A DNA stretch of 64,000 bases. Source: Campylobacter massiliensis. GTDB lineage: Bacteria > Campylobacterota > Campylobacteria > Campylobacterales > Campylobacteraceae. The position numbers and the translations under genes are program-made. The DNA lies in contig NZ_JACLZK010000002.1 in the NCBI RefSeq assembly GCF_014253065.1, positions 744,001 to 808,000 of the forward strand, read 5' to 3'. The notes beneath the pieces were generated by a model that worked only from the letters and a program-made list of their open reading frames with translations, was not told where the DNA came from and ran no database searches. The number at the start of each line of letters is the position of its first letter. The first letter of the stretch is position 1. Positions 1 through 10,177 of this stretch are shown piece by piece.

Positions 1-1095
1 ATCTTTTATATGTACGCGTAAAATTTCGATCCTACCTTTAAAATCAGGCTTATCGACAAGCACCTGCCTGTCAAATCTACCCGGCCTTAAAAGCGCGGCG
101 TCAAGCACTTCGGGGCGGTTCGTCGCGGCAAGTACGATAACCGGCGACGCGTCCGAGCTAAAGCCGTCCATCTCGGCCAAAAGCTGATTTAGCGTTTGCT
201 CGCGTTCGTCGTTTCCGCCGATCATTCCGCTAGCTGCGCGGCTTTTGCCGATAGCGTCGATCTCATCTATGAAAACGATCGCCGGCGCTTCTTTTTTTGC
301 ATTTTCAAAAAGATCTCTCACGCGGCTAGCACCCACGCCGACGAACATCTCGATAAAGCTCGAACCGGAAACCGAGAAAAACGGCACGTCCGCTTCGCCC
401 GCAACGGCCTTTGCAAGCAATGTTTTACCCGTACCCGGAGGTCCAACTAAAAGCACACCTTTTGGGATTTTGGCGCCCAAATTTATATATCTATCCGGAT
501 GCTTTAGAAAATCCACAATCTCTTTAACTTCTTCTTTTGCTTCCTGTACGCCCGCTACGTCGGCAAATTTAACCTTCGGTTTTTCCGAATTTACTAGCTT
601 TTTAGAGCTTCCCATTCCAAGGATACCGCCGCCCATATTTCGTTGCATACGGCTTGCCAAAAACATCCAAATTCCAAAGAAAATAAAAATAGGAAGTATC
701 CACGAAAAGAGCATTTCGGTAAACCAGTTCGTCTCGCTATACGCTCCGTAAGGAATCTTTTGCTCCTCTAAAATCGGCACTAGCGTCGGATCGTTGACCC
801 TTTTGGCAAAGTATGTTCTGCCGCCGTTATCCACGGCTTTTATCGAGGTTTCGGAGATGCCTACTTGCGCTACTTGCTTGTTTTTTATCATCTCTTTTAT
901 CTCGGAGTATGAGGTGCTTTTCGAGCCGGCCGCACTCTGTCCTAGTAGCGTGCCGTCCATATCGCCGCCTCCGAGCCCGCGAAATGCTATCACTATCACG
1001 ATAGCAAAAATGGCGAAAATCAAAATCGGATTTTTATTAAAAAAATTATTTCCGCCGTTATTTAAATTTTTATCATCGTTTTTTCTGTTATCCAT
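1..1095 (-). CDS. ftsH: ATP-dependent zinc metalloprotease FtsH (3' end outside window)
   Basis: Membrane-anchored AAA+ protease that degrades misfolded membrane proteins and short-lived regulators. Translating the minus strand from the ATG at 1095 gives 365 codons open to the window edge. There is a first membrane segment around residues 23-40, a periplasmic domain, a second membrane segment around 128-148, then the AAA module with Walker A 'GPPGTGKT' near residue 218, Walker B 'FIDEID' and the pore-loop motif '[11 protein letters not shown]'. The HExxH protease domain lies beyond position 1. AAGGAA precedes the ATG. It is the last visible gene of the cheY-prmA-ftsH train, as in C. jejuni. 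Identification is firm; only the C-terminal half is unseen. Confidence 0.95.
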   Translation of the reverse strand, partial: MDNRKNDDKNLNNGGNNFFNKNPILIFAIFAIVIVIAFRGLGGGDMDGTLLGQSAAGSKSTSYSEIKEMIKNKQVAQVGISETSIKAVDNGGRTYFAKRVNDPTLVPILEEQKIPYGAYSETNWFTEMLFSWILPIFIFFGIWMFLASRMQRNMGGGILGMGSSKKLVNSEKPKVKFADVAGVQEAKEEVKEIVDFLKHPDRYINLGAKIPKGVLLVGPPGTGKTLLAKAVAGEADVPFFSVSGSSFIEMFVGVGASRVRDLFENAKKEAPAIVFIDEIDAIGKSRAASGMIGGNDEREQTLNQLLAEMDGFSSDASPVIVLAATNRPEVLDAALLRPGRFDRQVLVDKPDFKGRIEILRVHIKD

Positions 1096-1113
1096 TATGT
1101 TCCTTAAATTATT

Positions 1114-1944
1114 TTACGCTTTTTGAAATACGAAGCTTTTCCACTCATTTTTGGTTTGGTTTTCTACCAGTTTGAGCGACGAAAAAGCCTCTAAAATTCG
1201 CGTTTCGTATTTATCCAAAACGCCTGCTAAAACGAGATACGAGCCCTCTTTTAGCAAATTTATCAGATCATTTTTTAGCATTAGTATCACGTCGGCAATG
1301 ATGTTTGCGACGACGACATCGTATTTTTTATGCAAATTCGCCACCGAACCGGTCCAAATTTGATTAAATTTAGCCCCGTTTAACTCGGCGTTTTTTTGCG
1401 AGCTTTGCACCGCTTGCTCGTCAGTATCGCAGGCATCCGTGACGCAGCCTAGTTTTGCTAGAGCGATGCTTAGTATCCCGCTTCCGCAACCCACGTCAAG
1501 CGCGCTCATGCCGTTTGCGGCGTATTTTTGCAGATACTCTATACAAGCGCTCGTACTCTCGTGGTGACCCGAGCCAAAAGCAAGCGCGGGATCGATAATG
1601 ATGTTTTCAAACCCGTCTTTAGACTCTTCCCAGCTTGGGTGGATGTAAAATTTACCGATCTCTATCGGTCTTACGTTTTTTTTGTATTCGTTTAGCCAGT
1701 CTTTATTTTCTTTTTGGCTTTTTGTTATCTTAAATTCGATCTCGCGGCCGAGCGCGTCTTGTAGAGATTTTGCGTATTCTCGTAGGCCAAATTCCACTTC
1801 GTCTAGCTCGTCTTCGTCTCGGATGATAAACCCGCCGTCAGTCTCCTGCGTGCAAGTAACGCCCAAAGAAAAAACGAGATCTTCAAAAAGCTCGCGAAGC
1901 TCCTGCGAGCAAAGAACTTCAAGCTCGTAAAATTTATCTTTCAA
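1114..1944 (-). CDS. prmA: Ribosomal protein L11 methyltransferase PrmA
   Basis: Cytoplasmic SAM-dependent methyltransferase that methylates ribosomal protein L11. The 276-residue product has the PrmA signature 'DPALAFGSGHHEST', the SAM-binding motif 'LDVGCGSGILSIALAKLG' and the catalytic-loop motif 'VVANIIADV'. The start is a TTG at 1944, 12 nt after the cheY stop, with a weak AAGAG upstream. It lies between cheY and ftsH in the same order as in C. jejuni. Length is typical of the family. Confidence 0.93.
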   Translation of the reverse strand: MKDKFYELEVLCSQELRELFEDLVFSLGVTCTQETDGGFIIRDEDELDEVEFGLREYAKSLQDALGREIEFKITKSQKENKDWLNEYKKNVRPIEIGKFYIHPSWEESKDGFENIIIDPALAFGSGHHESTSACIEYLQKYAANGMSALDVGCGSGILSIALAKLGCVTDACDTDEQAVQSSQKNAELNGAKFNQIWTGSVANLHKKYDVVVANIIADVILMLKNDLINLLKEGSYLVLAGVLDKYETRILEAFSSLKLVENQTKNEWKSFVFQKA

Positions 1945-1956
1945 ATTTACGCTCTT

Positions 1957-2322
1957 TTAGCCCAAAACGTCTTCAAGTTTTTCTTTTAAAACTTGCGGCG
2001 TAAACGGCTTTACGATGTAGTTATTGACGCCTGCTTTTAGCGCAGTGATAACTTCGGCTTTACCACCCTCGGTCGTTACCATGATGATAGGCATATCGAC
2101 GTATTTTTGCTCGGCGCGGACCTTTTTTACGAGCTCAAGGCCGTTCATTTCAGGCATATTCCAGTCGGTGATAAGCACGTTTATATCGCTGTGTTGGCCC
2201 AAAATTTGCCACGCTTCGACTCCGTGCTCGGCCTCTAAAATCTCTTGATGTCCGAGCCTTTGTAGGGTGTTTTTTATAATTCTTCTCATAGTAGAGCTGT
2301 CGTCGACTACTAGTATTTTCAC
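1957..2322 (-). CDS. cheY: Chemotaxis response regulator CheY
   Basis: Single receiver-domain protein of 121 residues that, when phosphorylated by CheA, binds the flagellar switch. The acidic pocket is in 'VVDDSSTMR', the phospho-acceptor Asp is in 'LITDWNMPEMNG', the conserved Thr in 'IIMVTTEGG' and the Lys in 'NYIVKPFTP'. There is no output domain. The start is GTG at 2322 with AAGGA about 8 nt upstream; an ATG just upstream is out of frame. It follows hisA after a 66-nt gap and precedes prmA. In C. jejuni the gene next upstream of cheY is pglG; here hisH-hisA lie between them. Confidence 0.95.
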   Translation of the reverse strand: MKILVVDDSSTMRRIIKNTLQRLGHQEILEAEHGVEAWQILGQHSDINVLITDWNMPEMNGLELVKKVRAEQKYVDMPIIMVTTEGGKAEVITALKAGVNNYIVKPFTPQVLKEKLEDVLG

Positions 2323-2388
2323 AATCGCATCCTTTTTTAAAAAATGTCCAATTCTAGCAAATTTTATATTTAAATTTACTTTAAAAAT

Positions 2389-3099
2389 TTATCGGCCCAG
2401 TTTAAAGGCCTCTTTTAGATCAAGCGTCCCTTCGTAGTACGCCTTGCCCACGATCGCGCCGTGAACGTCTCCCGCGCGCTTTAGCGCCCGGATATCCTCT
2501 ATATCTTTTACGCCGCCGCTCGCGATCGTATTTATACCGCCTGCTTTTGCGATCTGCGAGGTAAACTCAACGTTTACGCCGCTAAGAGTGCCGTCTTTTG
2601 AGATGTCGGTGCAGATGATCGCTTCGACTCCGGCTCCGGCAAATTTGCGCGCTAGCTCGGTCGCCCTCATCTGCGACACCTCTGCCCAGCCCTGCACGGC
2701 GACGAAGCCGTCTTTGGCGTCTATGCCGACGGCGACGCGGTATTTTTGCGCCATTTCTTTAGTAAAATTCGGATCCTTTAACGCTACCGAGCCCAAGATA
2801 ACGCGTGTTATGCCGCTATCAAGGTAGCTTTTTATTCGCGACTCATCGCGTATCCCGCCGCCGATTTGGATTTGTAAATTTGCGGCTTTTGCGATCTTTT
2901 CTACGGTTTTTAGATTTACCGCTTCGCCCGCAAACGCTCCGTCAAGATCGACGACGTGAAGCCACTTTGCGCCCATATCTCCAAACCTTTTAGCTAGCTC
3001 CCACGGAGCGTCCGAGTAGATTTTCGCGCTACTCATTTCGCCTTTAAAAAGCCGAACCGCCTTGCCCTCTTTTAAGTCTATCGCAGGGAAAATTTCCAT
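2389..3099 (-). CDS. hisA: Phosphoribosylformimino-5-aminoimidazole carboxamide ribotide isomerase HisA
   Basis: Fourth-step enzyme of histidine synthesis, a (beta/alpha)8 barrel that opens the ProFAR ribose ring. The sequence has '[14 protein letters not shown]' with the catalytic Asp in the first strand, the phosphate-binding motif 'IGGGIR', 'VILGSVAL', the second catalytic Asp in '[11 protein letters not shown]' and the second phosphate motif 'IASGGV'. The preferred start is the ATG at 3099, overlapping the hisH stop as TGATG; a GTG three bases upstream is also in frame. HisF is not in the window. The coupling to hisH is ordinary; the position between pglG and cheY is less so. Confidence 0.94.
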   Translation of the reverse strand: MEIFPAIDLKEGKAVRLFKGEMSSAKIYSDAPWELAKRFGDMGAKWLHVVDLDGAFAGEAVNLKTVEKIAKAANLQIQIGGGIRDESRIKSYLDSGITRVILGSVALKDPNFTKEMAQKYRVAVGIDAKDGFVAVQGWAEVSQMRATELARKFAGAGVEAIICTDISKDGTLSGVNVEFTSQIAKAGGINTIASGGVKDIEDIRALKRAGDVHGAIVGKAYYEGTLDLKEAFKLGR

Positions 3100-3710
3100 C
3101 ACATCTCTCCGAAATTTCGTAAAATTTTTAGCCCCGTTTCGTGGCTCTTTTCGGGGTGCGGCTGAAAGCCGAAAATATTATCTTTACGCACCGCGCTTAC
3201 GAATTTATAGCCGTATTCGCTAAAGCCAAGCGCCGCATCGTCCTCGCAAACTACATGATAAGAGTGCACGAAGTACAAATACTCGCTAGCCGCCAGATCC
3301 TTATTTATCGGCGTTTGCTTGGTAAATTTTATGGTATTCCACCCCGTGTGAGGCACCTTTAGCGGCGTATCAAATTTAGTCGGGTCAAATTTAACCACTC
3401 GCCCTTTTACGAGCCCAAGCCCCTCGTTTAGGCCAAACTCCTCGCTTTGCTCAAAAAGTAGCTGCATACCCAGACAAATGCCTAAAAACGGCTTTCCGCC
3501 GGCTACGGCTTCTTTTATTGCGGGGATAAAATCTCTATCTTTTAGCTTTTGCATCGCTTCTCCAAAAGCCCCGACGCCGGGCAAGATTATCTTGTCAAAT
3601 TTACCCAGCTCCTCGCCGCGAACCGCTAGCCGAGCCTTTAAATTTAAACTCTCAAACGCGTTTAAAACGCTCTTTAAATTTCCCGCTCCATAGTCGATAA
3701 TGCCGATCAA
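3099..3710 (-). CDS. hisH: Imidazole glycerol phosphate synthase glutaminase subunit HisH
   Basis: Class I glutamine amidotransferase that supplies ammonia to HisF in histidine synthesis. The catalytic triad is visible: nucleophile Cys in '[11 protein letters not shown]', and His and Glu in '[11 protein letters not shown]'. The N-terminus '[11 protein letters not shown]' and the motif '[12 protein letters not shown]' are diagnostic. The start is a TTG at 3710 that overlaps the pglG stop (TTGA), with AAAGGAG upstream, so it is probably translated by coupling from pglG. 203 residues, normal for the family. It could be confused with flagellar-locus HisH paralogues, but the hisA neighbour favours the histidine role. 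Confidence 0.92.
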   Translation of the reverse strand: MIGIIDYGAGNLKSVLNAFESLNLKARLAVRGEELGKFDKIILPGVGAFGEAMQKLKDRDFIPAIKEAVAGGKPFLGICLGMQLLFEQSEEFGLNEGLGLVKGRVVKFDPTKFDTPLKVPHTGWNTIKFTKQTPINKDLAASEYLYFVHSYHVVCEDDAALGFSEYGYKFVSAVRKDNIFGFQPHPEKSHETGLKILRNFGEM

Positions 3711-4603
3711 TGCGAGCTCCTTTGCTTGGTTGCAAAAAGATAGACGCTAAGCGCAACCATCAGCATCGCAACGCCGCCGATGAGATAGATCGCGTTTATG
3801 ATGTGATCTGGCGCCGTGATGGCAAATTTAAACACGAGCATCAGCGCCTCGATCGCAAGCGCGATAATGATCGATCCAATAAATCTAATCATCGTCTTGT
3901 TTTCCATATCCTCGCCGCGTTTACTTTTACCCAGCACCTCTTCTTCAAATATCGCTTTAACCAAATCAAAGATCGCAAGCGCCAGCGTAAGCACGATCGT
4001 ATGCTCAAACATCTTTTCTACTTCGATATTTAAAAGATCGTTAGCCAAAAGCCCCTTGAGCGCGTCGGCGAACAAAAACAAGGCTATGGTAAAAAGTGCG
4101 ACCGAAAACGCGGCGTAAACGACCTTTAGAAATTTGCCGAAGTAGCTTTCTAGCTTGCCGTGGGAGACGATGGCCAGGATATTTTCGAGCGAAACGTCGA
4201 TACACGCGACGAATTTTAACTCCCCTTTGTCGTCATATATCGGAGTGGACGCCGTCACGCACAGCTCGCCCGTGAGCGAGGACGGATACGGGTCGCTTAG
4301 TACGCAGCGCTTTTCGCGCACCGCAGTGTAATAATAAGACTTATTGCTGCAGTTTTCGCCGCCGCCGGCTTTGTATTTTTCGTTTAGGCTTACGGCGTCG
4401 CCTATTTGCACGCCGTTTGCGTCAAGCACGTAAAACGCGTCAAAGCCCTCTATCTCGTGCGCCATTTTATCAAAGCCGCTTTTTATCGACTCGGCGTTTA
4501 CCCCCGGCAGCCTGTTTGGCAAATTTTTACTAAAAAGATAGCATATATAGGCTCTAGCCTTGTATCTTAACTCCGAAAACCTCTGTATATCTTGTAACGT
4601 CAA
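3707..4603 (-). CDS. pglG: PglG-like membrane sensor/accessory protein of the N-glycosylation locus
   Basis: 298 residues. The N-terminal ~150 residues resemble a periplasmic Cache/PDC-type sensor domain ('YYTAVREKRCVLSDPY', 'PIYDDKGELKFVACIDV'). A membrane segment around 160-185 follows, then a PsiE-like block of three further hydrophobic segments up to the C-terminus. In C. jejuni the gene between pglF and cheY is pglG, which is not required for glycan assembly and has no assigned function; the same is assumed here. TTG start at 4603 with AAGGA overlapping the pglF stop. Identity rests on position plus architecture. Confidence 0.8.
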   Translation of the reverse strand: MTLQDIQRFSELRYKARAYICYLFSKNLPNRLPGVNAESIKSGFDKMAHEIEGFDAFYVLDANGVQIGDAVSLNEKYKAGGGENCSNKSYYYTAVREKRCVLSDPYPSSLTGELCVTASTPIYDDKGELKFVACIDVSLENILAIVSHGKLESYFGKFLKVVYAAFSVALFTIALFLFADALKGLLANDLLNIEVEKMFEHTIVLTLALAIFDLVKAIFEEEVLGKSKRGEDMENKTMIRFIGSIIIALAIEALMLVFKFAITAPDHIINAIYLIGGVAMLMVALSVYLFATKQRSSH

Positions 4604-4605
4604 AT

Positions 4606-6384
4606 TTATTCCTTATTTAGCGCGTGATTAAACTCTGGCACGATCTCTTTGAGCGCCGCCGCGACATCGTCCGCGTGCGTCAAATTTTCGATTTGCTCGT
4701 TTAGTTTAGCCACGTCGTATTCGCCCGAGTGCGTCACGAAAATAGACTGAAACTCGGTTTTTACGTCGTCTTTGTTTATTAAAAGCTCCTCGTAAAGCTT
4801 CTCTCCCGGGCGAAGACCGACAAATTCGACGCCAAGGTGCTCTTTGTTTGATAAAATCAGCATCTTTTTAGCTAGATCTGCGATCTTTATCGGCTCGCCC
4901 ATATCAAGTACGAAAAGCTCGCCGCCTTTTGCGATCGAGGCAGCCTGAAGCACGAGCTGACAGGCCTCGGAAACCAACATAAAATACCTCGTGATGTCAG
5001 GATGCGTTACTGTTAGCGGTTTATTATTTTCGATTTGTTCTTTAAATTTCGGTATTACGCTGCCGCTTGAGCCCAGAACGTTACCGAAGCGCACCGCGAC
5101 GATCTCGGTTTTAGCCGGCAAATTTGAGTTTAACGCATAAAGTTCGCACACGCGTTTAGTCGCGCCCATGATATTCGTCGGGCGCACGGCCTTATCAGAG
5201 GATATCATCACGACCTTGCTAACGCCGTATTCGATAGATAAATCGATCAAAATTTTAGTGCCGATTATGTTATTTACGATTGCTGCTTTCGGGTTTGCTT
5301 CGCAAAGCGGCACGTGCTTATAGGCTGCGGCGTGGATAGCGATCTGCGGCCTAAACTCCTCAAATACCGCGCGCAGATCATCCTCGTTTACGATATTTAT
5401 CATCTTGCTCACGGTTTTGTCGCTGTGGGTTATCTCGCCGATTTTATAGAGATTAAACTCGCTATGATCGATCATAATTAGCTTGCTAACGCCAAATTTA
5501 AGGCACTGCTTGCAAATTTCGCTACCGATACTGCCGCCGGCTCCCGTGACCAAAACGACCTTACCGCCTAAAAATTTCTCCACCGCGCTGCTATCTAGGT
5601 CTTTTGGCTTTCTAGCTAGCAGATCCTCGATCGAGATATCTTTGATCGCGTCCTTGCCGGTGCCAAACATAGAAAAAATCTTGATATCGCGGATACCGTA
5701 AGCCGTAAGCTCGTCAAAAAGCTCCGCCAGCTCGTCTTGACCGAGTGCTAGCGCGATGATAGCGGTTTTTACGTTGTACTCTTTGATCAAATTTGCGATT
5801 TCGCTCTTTGGCTGCACTAAAAATCCGTCGCAGTAAGTGCCGACTAGATCGCTCCTGCCGTCTACCACGCCCACGGCATATAGATCGATATAGCCCTGCC
5901 TAAGCCCTTTTAAAACGTGAAGCGCCTTTGACGTAGCGCCGATAACTACGCAAGGCTCGCCCGTGTGCGGCTTTTTAGAAAAGTCTAAAAACATACGCTT
6001 GGCGATCCTTAAATTTCCGATTAGCAGGCACGAGATAACGGCGTCGATAAAAATCACGCTTCGCGGAAACGGATTAAAAAGACTAGGCGCCGCAAAATAA
6101 ACGATCCAAAAGCAAACGATCGCGCAAAGATGAACGAGGAAAATTTTCCTCGCTTCGTTTAGTCCAAAAAATCTCCACGGCACCTTGTAAATTTTAAAAA
6201 GCCACATGAAAAATAGCTTTAAAACCACCATCGTAGCGCAGCCTGCAACTAGTCCGCCTCTAAAATAATCAGGCAGCACGCCGCTAAATCTAAGCAAATA
6301 CGCCAGATAAAACGACGCGACGAATATCGCGACGTCAAAGCCCAGAAAAAACGCAAGCCGCTTTAGCTTCGTCGCCTTAAACAT
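4606..6384 (-). CDS. pglF: UDP-N-acetylglucosamine 4,6-dehydratase PglF
   Basis: First enzyme of UDP-diNAcBac synthesis; it converts UDP-GlcNAc to the 4-keto-6-deoxy sugar at the inner face of the membrane. The 592 residues are typical of WbpM-type large dehydratases: about four membrane segments in residues 10-125, an N-terminal Rossmann-like domain ('[11 protein letters not shown]'), then the SDR domain with '[11 protein letters not shown]' at about 280 and the active-site stretch '[17 protein letters not shown]' at about 395-411. In this stretch Met replaces the usual SDR Tyr, as is characteristic of this subfamily. The ATG abuts the pglE stop (TAAATG). Confidence 0.95.
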   Translation of the reverse strand: MFKATKLKRLAFFLGFDVAIFVASFYLAYLLRFSGVLPDYFRGGLVAGCATMVVLKLFFMWLFKIYKVPWRFFGLNEARKIFLVHLCAIVCFWIVYFAAPSLFNPFPRSVIFIDAVISCLLIGNLRIAKRMFLDFSKKPHTGEPCVVIGATSKALHVLKGLRQGYIDLYAVGVVDGRSDLVGTYCDGFLVQPKSEIANLIKEYNVKTAIIALALGQDELAELFDELTAYGIRDIKIFSMFGTGKDAIKDISIEDLLARKPKDLDSSAVEKFLGGKVVLVTGAGGSIGSEICKQCLKFGVSKLIMIDHSEFNLYKIGEITHSDKTVSKMINIVNEDDLRAVFEEFRPQIAIHAAAYKHVPLCEANPKAAIVNNIIGTKILIDLSIEYGVSKVVMISSDKAVRPTNIMGATKRVCELYALNSNLPAKTEIVAVRFGNVLGSSGSVIPKFKEQIENNKPLTVTHPDITRYFMLVSEACQLVLQAASIAKGGELFVLDMGEPIKIADLAKKMLILSNKEHLGVEFVGLRPGEKLYEELLINKDDVKTEFQSIFVTHSGEYDVAKLNEQIENLTHADDVAAALKEIVPEFNHALNKE

Positions 6385-7482
<1,098 letters not shown>

Positions 7483-7498
7483 TTAAAGAAATTTACTC

Positions 7499-7504
7499 AT
7501 TGTA
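7499..7504 (-). promoter_or_regulatory. Putative -10 box upstream of pglE
   Basis: The minus strand reads TACAAT here, 25 nt upstream of the pglE ATG, followed by a short leader with AAGGAAT. The 235-base gap between pglE and pglD contains no other convincing gene. Campylobacter sigma-70 promoters often lack a clear -35, so none was required. Inference from sequence only. Confidence 0.45.
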
Positions 7505-7708
7505 GCACTTAAAATCTAAATATTTTTATAAAAACTCGTTTAAATTTGCTTTTAGGCCGTAGAAAATGGGGATTTTGTTAAATTTTGCGTCAAAATATAT
7601 TTTAAAACGGTAAATTTGACGCCTTGCGGGATACTTTATCTATTTTGCCTGCACCGTCCTTTGTCGCTATGGGCGTAAATTTGACGAGCGGTATTTTGGC
7701 TCTCAAAT

Positions 7709-8314
7709 TTAGCTCAAATTTCGCCTAACTTTAGCCGGATTGCCGTAGGCGACGCTACCGTCTGCGATATCTCTTACCACGACGCCACCCGCTCCGATGA
7801 CGCAGTCTGCGCCGATTTTTACGCACTGGATGACGCATGAACCTATGCCTACGTGGGTATTTTGCCCGACTATCACGCCGCCTGCTAGCGCCGCGTTTGG
7901 GCTAACATGGGCAAAATCGCCGATCTCGCAGTCATGCTCGATGATCGCGCCAGTGTTTATTATCGCGCCCTCGCCTATTACAGCGCGCGCGTTTATGACG
8001 GCATTTGGCATCACGGCCGCGCCCTCGCCTATTTTTGCGCTACTACTTACTACCGAGCTTGGATGGATTAAATTTACTACGCGAAGGCCGGCGTTTTTTA
8101 CTCTTTCTTGCAGGATACGTCTGATTTTATTATCTCCGATAGCCACGATCACGTCCGCTTTTTCGAGGCTCGGGTCAAATTTGAGCACATTTTTACCGTC
8201 AAATTTGGAGTCGTCCAAAAACACGATCTCGCCGTATCCGCACGCCCTAGCTACGTCTGCTACGACTGCTCCGTGTCCGCTAAAGCCGTAAACGTAAATT
8301 TTAGTTGCGGCCAT
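7709..8314 (-). CDS. pglD: UDP-4-amino-sugar acetyltransferase PglD
   Basis: Acetylates the C4 amine with acetyl-CoA to give UDP-diNAcBac. 201 residues. The N-terminal sugar-nucleotide domain begins '[18 protein letters not shown]'. From about residue 90 come left-handed beta-helix hexapeptide repeats ('[13 protein letters not shown]', '[17 protein letters not shown]'), with the catalytic His in '[11 protein letters not shown]', ending in '[11 protein letters not shown]'. The start overlaps the end of pglC by 14 bases. This matches the C. jejuni PglD architecture and position. Confidence 0.94.
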   Translation of the reverse strand: MAATKIYVYGFSGHGAVVADVARACGYGEIVFLDDSKFDGKNVLKFDPSLEKADVIVAIGDNKIRRILQERVKNAGLRVVNLIHPSSVVSSSAKIGEGAAVMPNAVINARAVIGEGAIINTGAIIEHDCEIGDFAHVSPNAALAGGVIVGQNTHVGIGSCVIQCVKIGADCVIGAGGVVVRDIADGSVAYGNPAKVRRNLS

Positions 8315-8906
8315 TAAATTTCTCCGTCGTAGCCATGCCTTCTTTACTCACACCGCTTCGTTTTAACACCTTTTGCACGGTTAAAATCGCGATTTTCACG
8401 TCCAGTGCAAAGCTAAGCTCGCGGACGTATCTCGCGTCAAATTTAAACTTCTCCGCCCAGCTAATCGCGTTGCGGCCGTTTACCTGCGCTAGCCCCGTGA
8501 TGCCGGGTCTCACGTCGTGGCGGGTCGCCTGCTCGGCGTCGTAAAGAGGCAGATACTCGACCAGAAGCGGACGCGGCCCGATGAAGCTCATATCGCCCTT
8601 TAGCACGTTAAAAAGCTGCGGCAGCTCATCAAGGCTGAGGCTTCTGATGGTCTTGCCGATGCCGCTTAGGCGCATCTCGTCGGGCAGTAGCTCGCCGTCC
8701 GCGCCGCGCTCGTCGCTCATCGTTTTAAATTTGTAAATTTTAAAGATTTTAGCGTGCAAACCCGGGCGCGCCTGAGTAAAAATGACGTCACGGCTAACCT
8801 TAAAATATATCAAAACCGCGACGACCACCATGATCGGCAACGTAAGCACGATCAAAAAAATCGCGCCACAAATATCCAGTAATCTCTTAAAAAACGCCCT
8901 ATACAT
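8301..8906 (-). CDS. pglC: Undecaprenyl-phosphate diNAcBac-1-phosphate transferase PglC
   Basis: Monotopic phosphoglycosyl transferase that puts phospho-diNAcBac on undecaprenyl phosphate, the first membrane step of the N-glycan. 201 residues with an N-terminal re-entrant hydrophobic helix (about 10-35), '[12 protein letters not shown]', the catalytic Asp-Glu in '[17 protein letters not shown]', 'FIGPRPLL' and '[15 protein letters not shown]'. It is the minimal catalytic form with no extra membrane domain. It overlaps pglA upstream by 8 bases and pglD downstream by 14 bases. Confidence 0.95.
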   Translation of the reverse strand: MYRAFFKRLLDICGAIFLIVLTLPIMVVVAVLIYFKVSRDVIFTQARPGLHAKIFKIYKFKTMSDERGADGELLPDEMRLSGIGKTIRSLSLDELPQLFNVLKGDMSFIGPRPLLVEYLPLYDAEQATRHDVRPGITGLAQVNGRNAISWAEKFKFDARYVRELSFALDVKIAILTVQKVLKRSGVSKEGMATTEKFNGRN

Positions 8907-10026
8907 CGATAAATTTCCTATAAATTTCTACATATTTCCTAGCGACCGCTCGCTCGTCAAACTCGCGCACGGCGAGCTCCCGCCCGTTTTGCCCCATCTG
9001 TGCGGCCAAATTTTCGTCGTTTAACAAAATTTCTATCTTTGCGGCTAGATCGGCGGAGCTTTTTACCTCGCAAAGCAGGCCGTTAAAGCCGTTCGTTACG
9101 GCCTCGTTGCAGCCCGCTACGTCGCTAGCAACGACCGGCCTACCCATACTCATCGCTTCTAAAACCGTGCGCGGAAAGCCCTCTTTGTAGCTTGGAAGCG
9201 CAAGCAGATAGCTAGCCTTTAAAAGCTCGGGCACGTCGTCTCTAGCGCCCAGATACCGCACGGCTCCGCCCTTTAAAAACTTTGCATCGGCCGTGCTTTT
9301 GTTTCCCTCAAACCCCTCGCCCGCAAATACGAACGCGCAGTCCTCGCGCCCGCGTAAAAGCTCGGCCGCCTCGTAAAACTCGCGCACGCCCTTGTGCCAC
9401 ATCGCGCGCGCTATCATCAGCACGATCTTTTTGCCGCGAAGATCTTCGCCCAAATTTGCGGCCAGCACGCTGTTTTCGTCAAATTTGAGCGTATCCACGC
9501 CCACGCTTTTTATCTTAAAAATTTTCTCTTCGGCAATCAAACCGCGGCTCAAAAAATACGCCGGATCGGCCTCATTTACGAAGACGCAGCCGTCGCTCAT
9601 CTTTAGCGCTTTTTTATAAAGCGTCTCGATCGCGGCGCGCACCAGACGGGTTTTTAAGTCGTTATCGATATAAAAGCTGCCAAGCCCCTCGACTAAATTT
9701 ATCACGCGCTTTATGCCCGCTTTTTTAGCCGCAAAGGTGCCGAACACGTTTGACTTGTGCGCCGAGGTTTGCAGCAGATCCAAATTTAGCCCGCGCAAAA
9801 TCTCGGCTAGCTTTTTTGAGTTTTCAAGCACGGTTAGAGGATTTAGGCTCGCGCGGTCAAGCTCGTATGTCACGCAGTTAAATTCGCTTTTTAGCCTATC
9901 CGTGTAGTCGCCCTTTGGCGCGATAGCGAACACCTCGTGACCGAGCCGCTTTAGCTCGCGCATAATCGGCGCGCGGAAAAAATAAATGCTCATATCGGCG
10001 TGACTTAAAAATCCAAATTTAGCCAT
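8899..10026 (-). CDS. pglA: N,N'-diacetylbacillosaminyl-PP-undecaprenyl alpha-1,3-GalNAc transferase PglA
   Basis: GT4 transferase that adds the first GalNAc to the lipid-linked diNAcBac. The ATG at 10026 gives 375 residues, beginning '[18 protein letters not shown]', close to the length of C. jejuni PglA. The GT4 donor-site motif is '[19 protein letters not shown]' with the conserved E-x7-E. The reading frame stays open upstream to 10137, but that stretch is the duplicated leader described separately and gives no PglA-like sequence. AAGGCGG precedes the chosen ATG. It sits between pglB and pglC as in C. jejuni. Confidence 0.93.
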   Translation of the reverse strand: MAKFGFLSHADMSIYFFRAPIMRELKRLGHEVFAIAPKGDYTDRLKSEFNCVTYELDRASLNPLTVLENSKKLAEILRGLNLDLLQTSAHKSNVFGTFAAKKAGIKRVINLVEGLGSFYIDNDLKTRLVRAAIETLYKKALKMSDGCVFVNEADPAYFLSRGLIAEEKIFKIKSVGVDTLKFDENSVLAANLGEDLRGKKIVLMIARAMWHKGVREFYEAAELLRGREDCAFVFAGEGFEGNKSTADAKFLKGGAVRYLGARDDVPELLKASYLLALPSYKEGFPRTVLEAMSMGRPVVASDVAGCNEAVTNGFNGLLCEVKSSADLAAKIEILLNDENLAAQMGQNGRELAVREFDERAVARKYVEIYRKFIDV

Positions 10027-10027
10027 G

Positions 10028-10147
10028 CTATGCCGCCTTTTCTGAAATTTTTGCAGATATTCGCTCAAGGCGGCTCGCCGAGTCGCGACGATAATTTGTA
10101 TCGTCTCGGCCCACATCGGCATGAGATAAAAATCCAAATTTAGCCAT
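10028..10147 (-). other. 39-codon leader ORF that duplicates the pglA 5' end
   Basis: From an ATG at 10147 the minus strand encodes a 39-residue peptide starting '[12 protein letters not shown]', nearly identical to the first 11 residues of PglA, then diverging and stopping at TAG one base before the true pglA ATG. The DNA match covers about 38 nt with a few differences and is offset by 121 nt. AAAGGAA lies about 11 nt before this ATG. It may be a remnant of a tandem duplication or frame-shifted old start, or it may act as a translated leader. No function is claimed. Confidence 0.6.
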
Positions 10148-10177
10148 TTTTAAAATTTTCCTTTAAATTTTGCGCCC

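Noticed and set aside
7797-8291. 164-codon plus-strand frame across pglD
   Set aside because: It mirrors the hexapeptide repeats of PglD on the other strand and has no domain or start signal of its own.
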